The translations under genes were made by a program, and so were the position numbers. This document shows, one piece after another, positions 17,929 through 27,067 of a DNA stretch of 64,000 nucleotides. The notes under the pieces are model-generated. The model ran no database searches and was not told where the DNA came from. It was given only the letters and a program-made list of their open reading frames with translations. Every line of letters begins with the position of its first letter. Position 1 is the stretch's first letter. This DNA is from CALAGJ01 sp964293305. GTDB taxonomy: Bacteria > Bacteroidota > Bacteroidia > Chitinophagales > Chitinophagaceae. The stretch lies in assembly GCA_964293305.1 (NCBI GenBank), contig CAXYYO010000008.1, positions 36,522 through 100,521 of the forward strand. Reading direction: 5' to 3'.

Positions 17929-19440
17929 TTATCCTTTTTTTGAAATTAAAAATAACCCAATGTATGTTAGTATTGCATTGATCAATAACAACTCAATACC
18001 AAAATGATAATTTCCGAATAGTGATGTAGCACTGGCTTGAATACTATCTATCCACCCCCCTGAAAGCCTTAACTGCTTTGCGTACCAGCTATTATTATTA
18101 AAAAAATCTAACAATAAAATTACTACCGGTGCCACTATACAAACTGTTCTACTAGAAGCATCATTAATGATCCTTTTTGTCAATATGCCAAACATAAATA
18201 AGCCCAGTAAGGGACCATAAGTAAAACCTGCCACTTTCAGTATTACATCAATGATGGATTTATTGTCCATCCATTTGAATAGCATAACGCAGACAAAGAA
18301 AATCACGGCAAAGGTGAAATGAACCGTTAGGCGTTTTCGCTTTTTTTCTTGTTCGCTCAGTTCTGCATTTCTATTAATGCCCAAAATATCAATACAGAAA
18401 GATGAAGTTAATGCAGTAAGTGCACCATCCGCACTGGGAAACAATGCTGATATTAATCCAATGATAAAAATAATACTAATGATGGGGGATAAATGTTGAA
18501 GTGCCACTGTGGGAAATAGATCGTCCCCTTTTACTGCTAAATTATTTTGCGCAGCAAACAAATACAATAATCCTCCTAGTAACAAAAACAGGAAGTTTAC
18601 AATTACCAGTACCACACTAAAACTAATCATATTTTTTTGTGAATCGCCCAAAGTTTTTACACTAATATTTTTTTGCATCATTTCTTGGTCGAGGCCTGTC
18701 ATACCAATAGTAATGAATGCACCTCCAATAATTTGTTTAAGAAAAAATCCAGAGCTGGAAGCATCTGTATTGAAGATATGTGTAAATCCTTTATCTGAAA
18801 GTACAGCCATGCTTTCTGCAAAATTCAAATGAAGTGCTTGCATAATACTTACCACACATACTACAAGGCCAAGCAGCATAAATGTGGTTTGTAAAGTATC
18901 TGTAATGACAATTGTTTTTACACCACCTTCAAAAGTATAGAGCAATATCATTAAGAGTATTACAAATGTGCTGAGCCAAAATGGTACACCTAATTCGTTT
19001 AGGATAAAAAGCTGTATTACATTGATCACAAGATATAGTCTGGCTGTGGCACCCAATACACGGGATATTATAAAAAAAGCGGCCCCGGTTTTATAGGCCC
19101 TTGTGCCAAACCTTGTTTGCAGATAATTATAAATTGAAGTGAGTTGTAAACGATAATACATGGGCAAGAGAACAAATGCTACTGCAAAGTATCCGATAAA
19201 GTATCCGATAACAACCTGAAAGTATCCGAAATTGTTTGTACCTACCGTGCCGGGCACACTTACAAAGGTAACTCCGCTAAGGGATGTGCCAATCATACCG
19301 AAGGAAACCAACATCCAATTGCTGTTTCTGTTTCCTATAAAAAAAGAATCATTGTTACTGTTTCTGCTGGTGTACCAGGCCACTGCTAATAGCAACAAAA
19401 AATAAGCAATTACAATGCTAAAAAGTAATACTGATGACAT
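17929..19440 (-). CDS. Sodium:solute symporter (SSS family)
   Basis: 503 residues with about 13 predicted membrane segments. SSS hallmarks include the N-terminal SFGMIGTSLSGVTFVSVPGTVG segment, a GGVKTIVITDTLQ loop and SALFPSADGALTALTSSF. It would import a small solute with Na+. The solute is not predictable. A TTTATTTG box lies 5 nt before the ATG on this strand. The gene heads the run toward the methyltransferase, glucosaminidase and hpt. Confidence 0.9.
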   Translation of the reverse strand: MSSVLLFSIVIAYFLLLLAVAWYTSRNSNNDSFFIGNRNSNWMLVSFGMIGTSLSGVTFVSVPGTVGTNNFGYFQVVIGYFIGYFAVAFVLLPMYYRLQLTSIYNYLQTRFGTRAYKTGAAFFIISRVLGATARLYLVINVIQLFILNELGVPFWLSTFVILLMILLYTFEGGVKTIVITDTLQTTFMLLGLVVCVVSIMQALHLNFAESMAVLSDKGFTHIFNTDASSSGFFLKQIIGGAFITIGMTGLDQEMMQKNISVKTLGDSQKNMISFSVVLVIVNFLFLLLGGLLYLFAAQNNLAVKGDDLFPTVALQHLSPIISIIFIIGLISALFPSADGALTALTSSFCIDILGINRNAELSEQEKKRKRLTVHFTFAVIFFVCVMLFKWMDNKSIIDVILKVAGFTYGPLLGLFMFGILTKRIINDASSRTVCIVAPVVILLLDFFNNNSWYAKQLRLSGGWIDSIQASATSLFGNYHFGIELLLINAILTYIGLFLISKKG

Positions 19441-19445
19441 GGTTG

Positions 19446-19453
19446 CAAATAAA
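19446..19453 (-). promoter_or_regulatory. -7-like box of the symporter gene
   Basis: TTTATTTG on the minus strand matches the TAnnTTTG consensus at all but the second position and ends 5 nt before the symporter ATG. Transcription would start essentially at the start codon. No clear -33 element is seen. Confidence 0.35.
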
Positions 19454-19489
19454 GGTTTTATGTGATATAATTATTATCATAAGATTTAT

Positions 19490-20068
19490 ATGCGTCACCA
19501 ATTTATTATTGCAAAAAATAATGAAGTGATAGATGCAGTAGCGGTATTTTGTGGCTCACTATGTGGCCGGAATGAGAATTTTGAAAAGACTGCTGTTCAA
19601 ATAGGCAGTCAACTCGCTTTACACAAAAAGAAAATTGTGTATGGTGGGGGGAATAAAGGATTGATGGGTGCGGTTGCCAATGGCGCACTACAAAATAATG
19701 GGCGTGTATTGGGAATAATGCCGAAACTGCTGAGCAGTAAGGAGCACTTGCATACGGGCATAACGGATATACAGATAGTGCCGGATATGCACACACGAAA
19801 ACGCTTGATGTATGAAGCATGTGACATAGCCATTGTACTTCCTGGGGGCTTTGGCACAATGGATGAATTGTTTGAAATGATTACCTGGAATCAATTACTT
19901 ATTCATGATAAAAAAATTATCCTACTAAATATTTCAGGCTACTATGATGCGTTGATAAAACATCTTCATATCATGCAAGAAGAAAATTTTCTGTATAGTA
20001 ACTGGCAGCAAATGATTATTATCTGTCAAGCAGCAGATGATGCTATTGCTTGGATTATAGAAAATTAA
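19490..20068 (+). CDS. LOG-family protein (TIGR00730-type Rossmann fold)
   Basis: 192 residues with both family signatures: VYGGGNKGLMGAVANGAL near the N-terminus and LPGGFGTMDELFEMITW in the second half. LOG proteins hydrolyse nucleoside 5'-monophosphates such as cytokinin ribotides to the free base; in most bacteria the physiological role is unclear. It is divergent from the symporter gene and convergent with pit. Confidence 0.9.
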   Translation: MRHQFIIAKNNEVIDAVAVFCGSLCGRNENFEKTAVQIGSQLALHKKKIVYGGGNKGLMGAVANGALQNNGRVLGIMPKLLSSKEHLHTGITDIQIVPDMHTRKRLMYEACDIAIVLPGGFGTMDELFEMITWNQLLIHDKKIILLNISGYYDALIKHLHIMQEENFLYSNWQQMIIICQAADDAIAWIIEN

Positions 20069-20149
20069 AAGGTAAATAATTTTATGCAGAATGGGTCTTT
20101 GATTGCTGTTTAATCCCTTTTTTATTGCCTTTCAATCATTGGGCGTAGC

Positions 20150-21289
20150 CTAAATAAATAGTTTTATTAAGGAATAAACACCAGCAGCTACTAACCCACT
20201 TACAGGTATTGTAAGCACCCAAGCCCAAATGAGGTTTACTGTAACGCCCCATCGCACAGCACTCAATCTTTTTGTAGCTCCCACTCCTATAATTGACCCT
20301 GTAATAGTGTGCGTAGTACTAACCGGTGCGCCTAAATTTGCAGCTGTAAAGAGGGTAATGGCTCCTGCTGTTTCGGCACATACACCTTCTAAGGGAGTTA
20401 CTTTTGTTATTTTGGTTCCCATTGTCTTCACAATCTTCCAACCACCGCTCATAGTGCCCACACCAATTGCAGTATAGCATGCAATAGGTACCCACATAGG
20501 GATTGCACCCAGATCTGGAATAACATGCTCCGCAACCATAGCAGCACCAATAATACCCATAGCTTTTTGAGCATCACTACCTCCATGTCCAATACTAAAA
20601 GCAGCAGAGGAAACTAGCTGTAGTTTCTTATACATATTAGCAGTGCGATAGGCATTCTCTCCTTTAAAATGGCTGTATGCATAAGACGCTATAAATATGA
20701 TACCTAATGCAAGCAGTGCCCAAAATTCAAATGGCTTTTTAAACTCAATTAGAGTAAGACATGCGGTAATAACGGCCGTGATGATTCCTATTTTAAGCCA
20801 AAAGCTTTTTTGGATAGTAACGAGTGTGATGAATATCGATATGAGCATGCCAATGAGGGGTGCCAATATGATAAATAATATGGTAAGACTAATGCCGCCA
20901 TCTAGTGAAAGGTTAATTGCATCCCAACCACTGTGCGCAACAGCTGCTCCAGCAAATCCACCAATCAAGGTATGTGATGATGAGGAGGGAATACCATACC
21001 ACCAAGTGAGTAGATTCCATGCTATTGCTGCTATTACACCAGCTAGTACAACATATAAATCGTAACTATCTTGATTTACTGTTTTTGCTACAGTATTTGC
21101 TACTCCATGATCACTAAAAATAAAGAATGCTATCAGGTTAAAAAAAGCCGCCCATACTACTGCTTGAAATGGGGTAAGTGCTTTTGTAGATACAATAGTT
21201 GCTATTGAGTTTGCAGCATCATGAAATCCATTTATAAAATCAAATGCGATGGCTAGCATTATGATAACAATGAGTAGAGTTGAATACAT
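20150..21289 (-). CDS. pit: Low-affinity inorganic phosphate transporter, PiT family
   Basis: 379 residues, mostly transmembrane. The duplicated PiT signature is present: GFHDAANSIATIVSTKAL at the N-terminus and GGSDAQKAMGIIGAAM in the second half, with TTHTITGSIIGVGATKR near the end. It carries phosphate, probably as a metal-phosphate complex or with H+/Na+. Its gene follows a DUF47 gene by 47 nt on the same strand, the standard PhoU-like partner arrangement. Confidence 0.93.
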   Translation of the reverse strand: MYSTLLIVIIMLAIAFDFINGFHDAANSIATIVSTKALTPFQAVVWAAFFNLIAFFIFSDHGVANTVAKTVNQDSYDLYVVLAGVIAAIAWNLLTWWYGIPSSSSHTLIGGFAGAAVAHSGWDAINLSLDGGISLTILFIILAPLIGMLISIFITLVTIQKSFWLKIGIITAVITACLTLIEFKKPFEFWALLALGIIFIASYAYSHFKGENAYRTANMYKKLQLVSSAAFSIGHGGSDAQKAMGIIGAAMVAEHVIPDLGAIPMWVPIACYTAIGVGTMSGGWKIVKTMGTKITKVTPLEGVCAETAGAITLFTAANLGAPVSTTHTITGSIIGVGATKRLSAVRWGVTVNLIWAWVLTIPVSGLVAAGVYSLIKLFI

Positions 21290-21336
21290 AAGATTTGGTT
21301 GTGCTTAATACCGATTACAGTAAAGTTTAAACTTAA

Positions 21337-21981
21337 TTATGCGTACTTTACAATGATTGATTCAATCACATTTACCACATCTTCACATTTATCAGTTGCT
21401 GTTTCTAAAGCATGGTAAATTTCTCTTTTCTTAATTAAAATTTTTACATCCGTTTCCATTTCAAAAAGTCGTTCAATACTCATATCAAACACATCATCTG
21501 CCTGATTTTCAATACTGTTTACTTTTACAAGAGAGCCTGTCATTTCTTGAAGGTTTTTCATGTTTTTCAAACCCTGTATTGCAATCTTCATTTCTATAGT
21601 GGCTTGCTCTATAAGCTCTGCTAATTTTTTTATGCCACTATCATCGGGATTTACGTTATAGAAATTAATTTTTTTAGCTGAGGCATAAATATAATCTGCT
21701 ACATCATCTAAAGCAGTAGCCAAGTAGTGTATATCTTCTCTATCAAATGGAGTAATAAAATTAAGCCCCAATTCCATAAAAATGCGATGGGTAGTTTCAT
21801 CATTTTTATGCTCAAGATTTTCTAATTCTGAAGCTAAAGCAGATCGTTTTTCTTTATCAGGTTCATTTACCATTTGTTTTAAAATTTTTGACATGGTAAG
21901 AACAGTGTCTGCCACATTTTCAAATAAAGCATAAAAAACTTTATCCTTAGGCATAAATAACTTCATGATATTGAGGGCCAT
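21337..21981 (-). CDS. DUF47-family PhoU-like phosphate transport regulator
   Basis: 214 residues, almost entirely alpha-helical, as in the TIGR00153/DUF47 family. The acidic helices (ENLEHKNDETTHRIFMEL, HYLATALDDVADYIYASAK, NQADDVFDMSIERLFEME) resemble PhoU metal-binding bundles. Genes of this family sit next to pit in many bacteria and modulate phosphate uptake. It is the first gene of the two-gene unit. Confidence 0.92.
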   Translation of the reverse strand: MALNIMKLFMPKDKVFYALFENVADTVLTMSKILKQMVNEPDKEKRSALASELENLEHKNDETTHRIFMELGLNFITPFDREDIHYLATALDDVADYIYASAKKINFYNVNPDDSGIKKLAELIEQATIEMKIAIQGLKNMKNLQEMTGSLVKVNSIENQADDVFDMSIERLFEMETDVKILIKKREIYHALETATDKCEDVVNVIESIIVKYA

Positions 21982-21996
21982 CTAAAAATATTTTTA

Positions 21997-22004
21997 CAAA
22001 TGTA
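21997..22004 (-). promoter_or_regulatory. -7 promoter box of the DUF47-pit unit
   Basis: TACATTTG on the minus strand fits TAnnTTTG exactly and lies 15 nt upstream of the DUF47 ATG. No -33 TTTG at a standard distance is seen. Confidence 0.45.
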
Positions 22005-22084
22005 TTGCACATCAACATTAAAATAAAAGATAATATAATGATAACAATTTGGCAACATTAAATTAGCATTAAAATATTATCGTA

Positions 22085-22105
22085 ATTTGTATTTGCCATA
22101 CAAAT
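22085..22105. promoter_or_regulatory. 21-bp perfect palindrome, possible operator of DUF47-pit
   Basis: ATTTGTAT and ATACAAAT flank a 5-bp centre (TTGCC). The site lies about 80 bp upstream of the -7 box of the phosphate-transport unit. Size and symmetry fit a dimeric regulator, but no regulator is identified and no T-tract supports a terminator. Confidence 0.35.
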
Positions 22106-22502
22106 ATCATTTTGTAATTACCTTATTTGTATTACTCATTTCTAAAAAACATGTACAATTTCTAATGTATACAGTGGATATTACATTGAATATTAGAAGA
22201 ACCGTGACGCAAATTTATATAAGCACCAACACTATAAGAATTGGCGATTCAACTCATCAACTGTATTTGGAGGCATCTAAGACAGAAAGCAGGTTTTTAT
22301 TAGTGGCAATTTTCAAAGCATACTGATTGCCGTTTTATGCTGTAAAATGATTTAATAATGGTATTATAAAACCTATCATGTGTATACTTTTTGAAGAACA
22401 GCTTAATTTGTGTATCAACTATATTGATATAAAAATTTTGACGAATTAATAATTTCATAATATAAATCTTATTTAGGTAGCATAATATCAAGTCATATTT
22501 GC

Positions 22503-22565
22503 CACGGTTCCTAGCAGAACGAGCAGATTTACAATACGGCCTCTTTATTTAAGGAGGCTTTTTTG
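22503..22565 (+). ncRNA. Candidate small RNA with intrinsic terminator
   Basis: A strong plus-strand terminator at 22540-22564 has no protein gene feeding it. Upstream lies a weak hairpin (GTTC at 22508-22511 with GAAC at 22518-22521) and a CATATTTG box at 22495-22502, one mismatch from TAnnTTTG. Together they suggest a transcript of roughly 60 nt. The 5' end is uncertain, and the family is not one I recognise. Confidence 0.4.
22540..22564 (+). terminator. Orphan intrinsic terminator
   Basis: GCCTCTTT and AAGGAGGC form an 8-bp stem (one G-T pair) around an ATTT loop, followed by five T. It lies more than 2 kb after the last plus-strand gene, so it probably ends a local noncoding transcript. 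Confidence 0.7.
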
Positions 22566-22694
22566 TATCCATCACTTTTCATCTAATATTGCAAATTGAT
22601 ATTTGCTCTGAAAAAGAGAACTCCTGTTATGCTTAAAGTATGTATAAAATTAAGCTAGATACAATTGAAATGGGAGTAAATAAAATTTTTACAC

Positions 22695-23585
22695 ATGATG
22701 TTATTTACAATTAATACGGGATATTTTAAATTAGATGGCGGAGCCATGTTTGGCGTTGTTCCAAAATCTATATGGGGCAAACTCAACCCTGCGGATGAAT
22801 CAAATCTTTGCAACTGGGCTATGCGCTGCTTACTCATTGTAGATGGTAATAAAAAAATATTAATTGATACAGGCATTGGTGATAAACAGGATGCAAAATT
22901 CTTTAGTCATTATTATCTAAATGGCAATGATAGTTTAGACCAATCGCTTGCAGCGCATGGATTTTCGAAAGATGATATCACAGATGTAGTGCACACACAT
23001 TTACATTTTGATCATTGTGGTGGAAGTATTATTCGCAATGAAACTGGCGACCTAATTCCTGCTTTTAAAAATGCCATTTATTGGTCCAATCAAACACATT
23101 GGAAATGGGCCACTGAACCCAATGACAGAGAGAAAGCATCCTTCTTAAAAGATAATATTTTACCAATAGAAATATCAGGGAAGCTACAATGGATAAAAGG
23201 TGGTGCCTTACCTTCCATTGCCAGCGGTACTATGCCGCTTGAGTTTGTGCCATCCGGAATTATTCCTAATCTTTCATTCTTATTTGTACATGGCCATACC
23301 GCAGCCATGATGCTACCGGTAATAGAATATAAACCCAATGAATTTTTAGTGTATATGGCAGATTTATTGCCAGCGGCAGCACATATTCCTTTGCCTTATG
23401 TAATGGGTTATGACATGTTTCCTCTTACCACTTTATTTGAAAAGAAATCATTTTTATCCGAAGCCTATAAAAAGAATTATACCTTGTTTTTTGAGCATGA
23501 CGCATTCAATGAATGTTGCAACCTGCAGCTTACTGATAAAGGAATAAGAGTGAAAGAAGTATTTAATTTATCAGCATTGCAATAA
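22695..23585 (+). CDS. Metallo-beta-lactamase-fold hydrolase
   Basis: 296 residues, cytoplasmic (no signal). The metal motif HTHLHFDHCGG is the canonical HxHxDH; later ligands are the His in FVHGHTAAMM and the Asp in VYMADLLP. The layout resembles lactonase-like members of the superfamily, but such hydrolases act on many substrates, so only a general hydrolase call is safe. It converges with mutS2 across a 37-nt gap. Confidence 0.85.
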   Translation: MMLFTINTGYFKLDGGAMFGVVPKSIWGKLNPADESNLCNWAMRCLLIVDGNKKILIDTGIGDKQDAKFFSHYYLNGNDSLDQSLAAHGFSKDDITDVVHTHLHFDHCGGSIIRNETGDLIPAFKNAIYWSNQTHWKWATEPNDREKASFLKDNILPIEISGKLQWIKGGALPSIASGTMPLEFVPSGIIPNLSFLFVHGHTAAMMLPVIEYKPNEFLVYMADLLPAAAHIPLPYVMGYDMFPLTTLFEKKSFLSEAYKKNYTLFFEHDAFNECCNLQLTDKGIRVKEVFNLSALQ

Positions 23586-23622
23586 GCGGGAAAAGGCAAA
23601 GATTTTAATCATTGCACCCCGC

Positions 23623-25743
23623 CTATCCTTCCTGAATGGGAATGCTTTTTTCTGCTACTACAACCAAATCTTGTTGCTCCACATTCATAGGAAGCATGCC
23701 AACTTTTACAATGGCTCTTTTACCACGCAGCTCTAGTACAATACCAACCTGATGATTTTTTTTCAACTTTACCTTCGACCCTATGGCAATATGATCAGTT
23801 GTTTCAATAAATTTTTCGTTGATTTTTTTTACAAGTTTACTAACGACCAGTTTCTCTTTTTTGCCCAATAAAAGACGTTCTATTTCTTTTACAGCGGCAT
23901 CTTTATCTGCCGTGTTTTTCCATTCTTTAATAGCTTGCTTAAGCTTGCGTTCTGTTTCCTGAAACTGTTGTATTCGGTCTTCCTTTATTTTATTTTGCTG
24001 TGCTAAAATTTCAACCTGTCTTTTATGTTTTTCTCTTTCCGTTTCGGCATGTAAATGCTTATGCAATTTTTCATTCTCCGACAGGAGTTTATTCAATTCC
24101 TTTTTTCCTTTCTCTAATATTTGCAAGTCCTGTTCTGTACGATTGAGCAATTTATCTAAGCGAAAATGATCTTCATCTACCAACTTTCTGGCCCGCTCTA
24201 TAAAAGGGCGTGGCAAGCCAATTCTTTCAGCTATTGAAAAGGTATAACTACTTCCAGGTTTGCCCACTACCAGTTTATAAAAAGGCAATAAATTTTGTTC
24301 ATCAAAAGCCATAGAACCATTTACGATACCGGCTGTATGATTGGCCATTACTTTCAGATTGAGGTAGTGCGTAGTTACCACACCCATAGCATGTCGATGA
24401 TTGAGTTCCTGTAAAATTACTTCTGCAAAAGCACCTCCCAAGTGTGGATCGCTACCACTACCCAATTCATCTATAAAAAACAAAGTTTTACCATTGGCCC
24501 ATTCTGTAAAATACTTCATGTGAATGAGGTGTGAAGAATAGGTGCTAAGGTCAAATTCCAAACTCTGGGTATCGCCAATATGGATAAAAATTTGCTTAAA
24601 AATTCCTATTTCAGAGCTAGGATTTACAGGTATCAATAAACCACTTTGCAACATGATCTGGCATAGGCCAATCGTTTTCATGGTTACTGTTTTTCCACCG
24701 GCATTGGGACCACTTATTACCAGTATCCTGTTTTTATCATCTAGCTTTACTGTTATAGGATGAGTTTCTTTTCCAGATTGTCTATTATAAAGTAACAATA
24801 AAGGATGATACATTTCTTTTACATCAAGATGTGCTGATTTGCATAGATTGGGAAACTGACCATCCACCTGCACTGCAAGTTTTGCCTTGGCCATTATAAA
24901 ATCAAATTCGTATGCAATGCCGGCCCATGCATGCAAAACCGTTCCAAAGGGCATTACAGATGCAGTAAGTGTACGAAGAATACGAATGATTTCCTTTTGT
25001 TCATCCTGCTCTAAGGAAAATACTTCATTGTTTAATTCTATGGTTTCCTCGGGTTCTATAAAAGTTGTTTTCCCGGTATCACTCTCCCCGTGCAATATTC
25101 CTTTTACCTGTCTTTTATGCTCTGCAAACACAGCCACAACACGTCTACCACTACTAAAACTTTCATCAATGTCCGCAGTATAACCAGCTTTAGCCAATCT
25201 GCCCAGCACCCTTTCAAAAGCACGGCTTAAGGTTTGTCTGGCTTTATAAAGCGATTGACGAATACATTGCAAATCTATACTTGCATTATCCCTGACCTGT
25301 CCTTTTTCATCCAGCACTTCGTCTATTAATGATATAATTTTTTTATCATAATCGGCCTGTTCAATTACAATACTAATGGCTGCAAATGCATCCCTACGTT
25401 CAGCATTAAACCAACGATATATAGATTCCGTATTGATGCATAAATGACGAATGAGCAACCATTGCTCGCCACTCAAAATAGCACCGGGTATCGTTATCAA
25501 TTTCAACTCCTTACTGATGTCTTCAAAAAAATCATTGGGAAAAGAAGTGCCCTGCATACGCAAGAGTTTCATTTCATAAGTTTGTCGAAGTTCCAATTCA
25601 ATATATTCCAGTTTTGTATGGGTACGCAGCTGCTCTGCCATTGTTTTTGCAGCAGCACTCTGGCATCCATTTTTTACCAGCAATTTTATTTTTTCAAACT
25701 CTAATTGAATGCCCGCAGATTCGGGATATAAACGTATGCTCAT
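23623..25743 (-). CDS. mutS2: MutS2-family ATPase lacking the Smr domain
   Basis: 706 residues. The MutS-like core and ATPase are intact: Walker A SGPNAGGKT at 344-352 and Walker B LFFIDELGSGSDP from 421. A long charged coiled coil covers about 500-620, followed by the MutS2-associated SH3-like segment (KVKLKKNHQVGIVLELRG). The protein then stops at QEG; the roughly 80-residue C-terminal Smr nuclease domain of typical MutS2 is missing. MutS2 suppresses homologous recombination or acts in ribosome rescue in other bacteria; loss of Smr limits which role can be assumed. Confidence 0.9.
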   Translation of the reverse strand: MSIRLYPESAGIQLEFEKIKLLVKNGCQSAAAKTMAEQLRTHTKLEYIELELRQTYEMKLLRMQGTSFPNDFFEDISKELKLITIPGAILSGEQWLLIRHLCINTESIYRWFNAERRDAFAAISIVIEQADYDKKIISLIDEVLDEKGQVRDNASIDLQCIRQSLYKARQTLSRAFERVLGRLAKAGYTADIDESFSSGRRVVAVFAEHKRQVKGILHGESDTGKTTFIEPEETIELNNEVFSLEQDEQKEIIRILRTLTASVMPFGTVLHAWAGIAYEFDFIMAKAKLAVQVDGQFPNLCKSAHLDVKEMYHPLLLLYNRQSGKETHPITVKLDDKNRILVISGPNAGGKTVTMKTIGLCQIMLQSGLLIPVNPSSEIGIFKQIFIHIGDTQSLEFDLSTYSSHLIHMKYFTEWANGKTLFFIDELGSGSDPHLGGAFAEVILQELNHRHAMGVVTTHYLNLKVMANHTAGIVNGSMAFDEQNLLPFYKLVVGKPGSSYTFSIAERIGLPRPFIERARKLVDEDHFRLDKLLNRTEQDLQILEKGKKELNKLLSENEKLHKHLHAETEREKHKRQVEILAQQNKIKEDRIQQFQETERKLKQAIKEWKNTADKDAAVKEIERLLLGKKEKLVVSKLVKKINEKFIETTDHIAIGSKVKLKKNHQVGIVLELRGKRAIVKVGMLPMNVEQQDLVVVAEKSIPIQEG

Positions 25744-25857
25744 TTTTTAAACAGCTGCAAAAATAGAAGGGCTGAATGGATACAGCATCAATTTGTTTTT
25801 AAAGACATTATAAATTTTTATCCCTTTATCGTTTTTACAGAATTAATATGCACTTAA

Positions 25858-26763
25858 CTATGGATATAAAATTTCACGCATGGCTTTTATTTGATCTGGG
25901 CCAATGCCACAACAACCCCCAATGATATCAGCACCAAGGCCCATCCATTCCTGAACCATTAATGCACAGGACGAAGAATTTCCTAAGCCAGTCCATGTTT
26001 TACTATCTGCATGATAAACCGCACCAGAATTTGGATAAACAACAATTTTTTTGTCCCCGGATTTTACTTTAATGGATTGTATCAATCCTGAAATGTATTG
26101 CGGAGCCGTACAATTTACTCCTAGGGCAAAAACAGTGGAGTGCGAAGCAAACAGTGCGGCACAATTGGCTATAGGAGTACCATCACAAATATGTGCATCA
26201 TCTTTACAAGAAAATGAAACCCAAGCAGGCTTTTCTTGAGATTGTAATATTTCAGATAGCACTACAGCTTCTTGAAAAGAGGGAATAGTTTCGCAGGCCA
26301 GGATATCCACATTTGATTGATTCAACAAATTGATTCTTGGCGCATGAAAATGAAATAACTCCTCATCAGTAATCATATAATTGCCCCTATATTCAGACCC
26401 ATCTGCCATATAAGCACCATAAGGCCCAATGCTGGCAGCAATTAAAGGCACAGAAGATAGTGGATGATTGACCATAAAGCGGTCCACTGCAGCTTCTGCT
26501 ACTTTTACAGATTTCAAAATCAATTCCATGGCTGTCGATTCATCATATCCAATGGACATAAAACCAGGAATGGTAGCTTGATAGCTGGAACTAATAATAC
26601 ACTGTGCACCCGCTTCAAGATAAACCAAATGCGCCAGTATGATTGCCTCCGGATTAGATGCCAGTAGATTTGCGCTCCATAATTTTTGGTTCAGATTACA
26701 TCCTTGTCTTTCTAATTCATTAGAAAGGCCACCATCCAGCAGCATTGGATATATAAACTCCAT
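25858..26763 (-). CDS. mmuM: Homocysteine S-methyltransferase family protein
   Basis: 301 residues, a TIM-barrel protein of the Pfam S-methyl_trans type. The zinc cysteines are visible in GVNCTAPQ and in the GGCCGIGPD pair. The N-terminal LLDGGLSNELERQG motif is typical of MmuM, which transfers methyl from S-methylmethionine to homocysteine. An alternative role is to serve as the detached homocysteine module for the MetH encoded about 23 kb away, which lacks that domain. Spacing to neighbours gives no operon. Confidence 0.85.
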   Translation of the reverse strand: MEFIYPMLLDGGLSNELERQGCNLNQKLWSANLLASNPEAIILAHLVYLEAGAQCIISSSYQATIPGFMSIGYDESTAMELILKSVKVAEAAVDRFMVNHPLSSVPLIAASIGPYGAYMADGSEYRGNYMITDEELFHFHAPRINLLNQSNVDILACETIPSFQEAVVLSEILQSQEKPAWVSFSCKDDAHICDGTPIANCAALFASHSTVFALGVNCTAPQYISGLIQSIKVKSGDKKIVVYPNSGAVYHADSKTWTGLGNSSSCALMVQEWMGLGADIIGGCCGIGPDQIKAMREILYP

Positions 26764-27067
26764 TTAATCAGTTATTTTAAAGTGTTATCAATATGAAATA
26801 TATTTTGCACACAAGAAGAAATCCTTTACAAAGATAGAGATGCATAAAGGAAAATTTTTGGCGTGTCCCTACGGGCCAGGCTTTACACTACAAGTCCTCG
26901 CTGCGCTGCGGGCTTTTCGCTGCAATCCCTCACGCAATAAAGATTGTAAATAAAAATTCTTTTTACTACAAATATTGCAGTTGACATTTATAACAAAGCC
27001 GAAACGCTGCATACAACAGCATTTGATAACAATAAATTTAGCTGTTTGCTGATCCTATATTTTCAAA
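26764..27067. other. Intergenic gap between mmuM and the PD40 gene
   Basis: Apart from the GC-rich element at 26860-26937 nothing is recognised. The flanking DNA is AT-rich and shows no frame, tRNA or terminator. Confidence 0.6.
26860..26937. repeat. GC-rich foldable intergenic element, REP-like
   Basis: A 78-bp island of clearly higher GC content than its surroundings, bounded by GGCGTGTCCCT on the left and ATCCCTCACGCAA on the right, so GCGTG and CACGC face each other. Inside are repeated CGCTGCG units. I recall elements of this kind as dispersed extragenic repeats in Bacteroidota, but no second copy is in this window. Confidence 0.55.

Larger units (their letters stand above)
21982..22694. 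other. 710-bp AT-rich intergenic region
   Basis: The gap between divergent DUF47 and the metallo-hydrolase contains a -7 box, a 21-bp palindrome (22085-22105) and a terminator-ended small-RNA candidate (22503-22565). Short frames on both strands lack homology-like composition and are not called. No tRNA is seen. Confidence 0.6.

Noticed and set aside
19506..19859. 117-codon minus-strand frame
   Set aside because: Antisense to the LOG gene, which has both family motifs.
22087..22326. 79-codon plus-strand frame
   Set aside because: No family pattern, AT-driven composition, overlaps the palindrome; likely chance.
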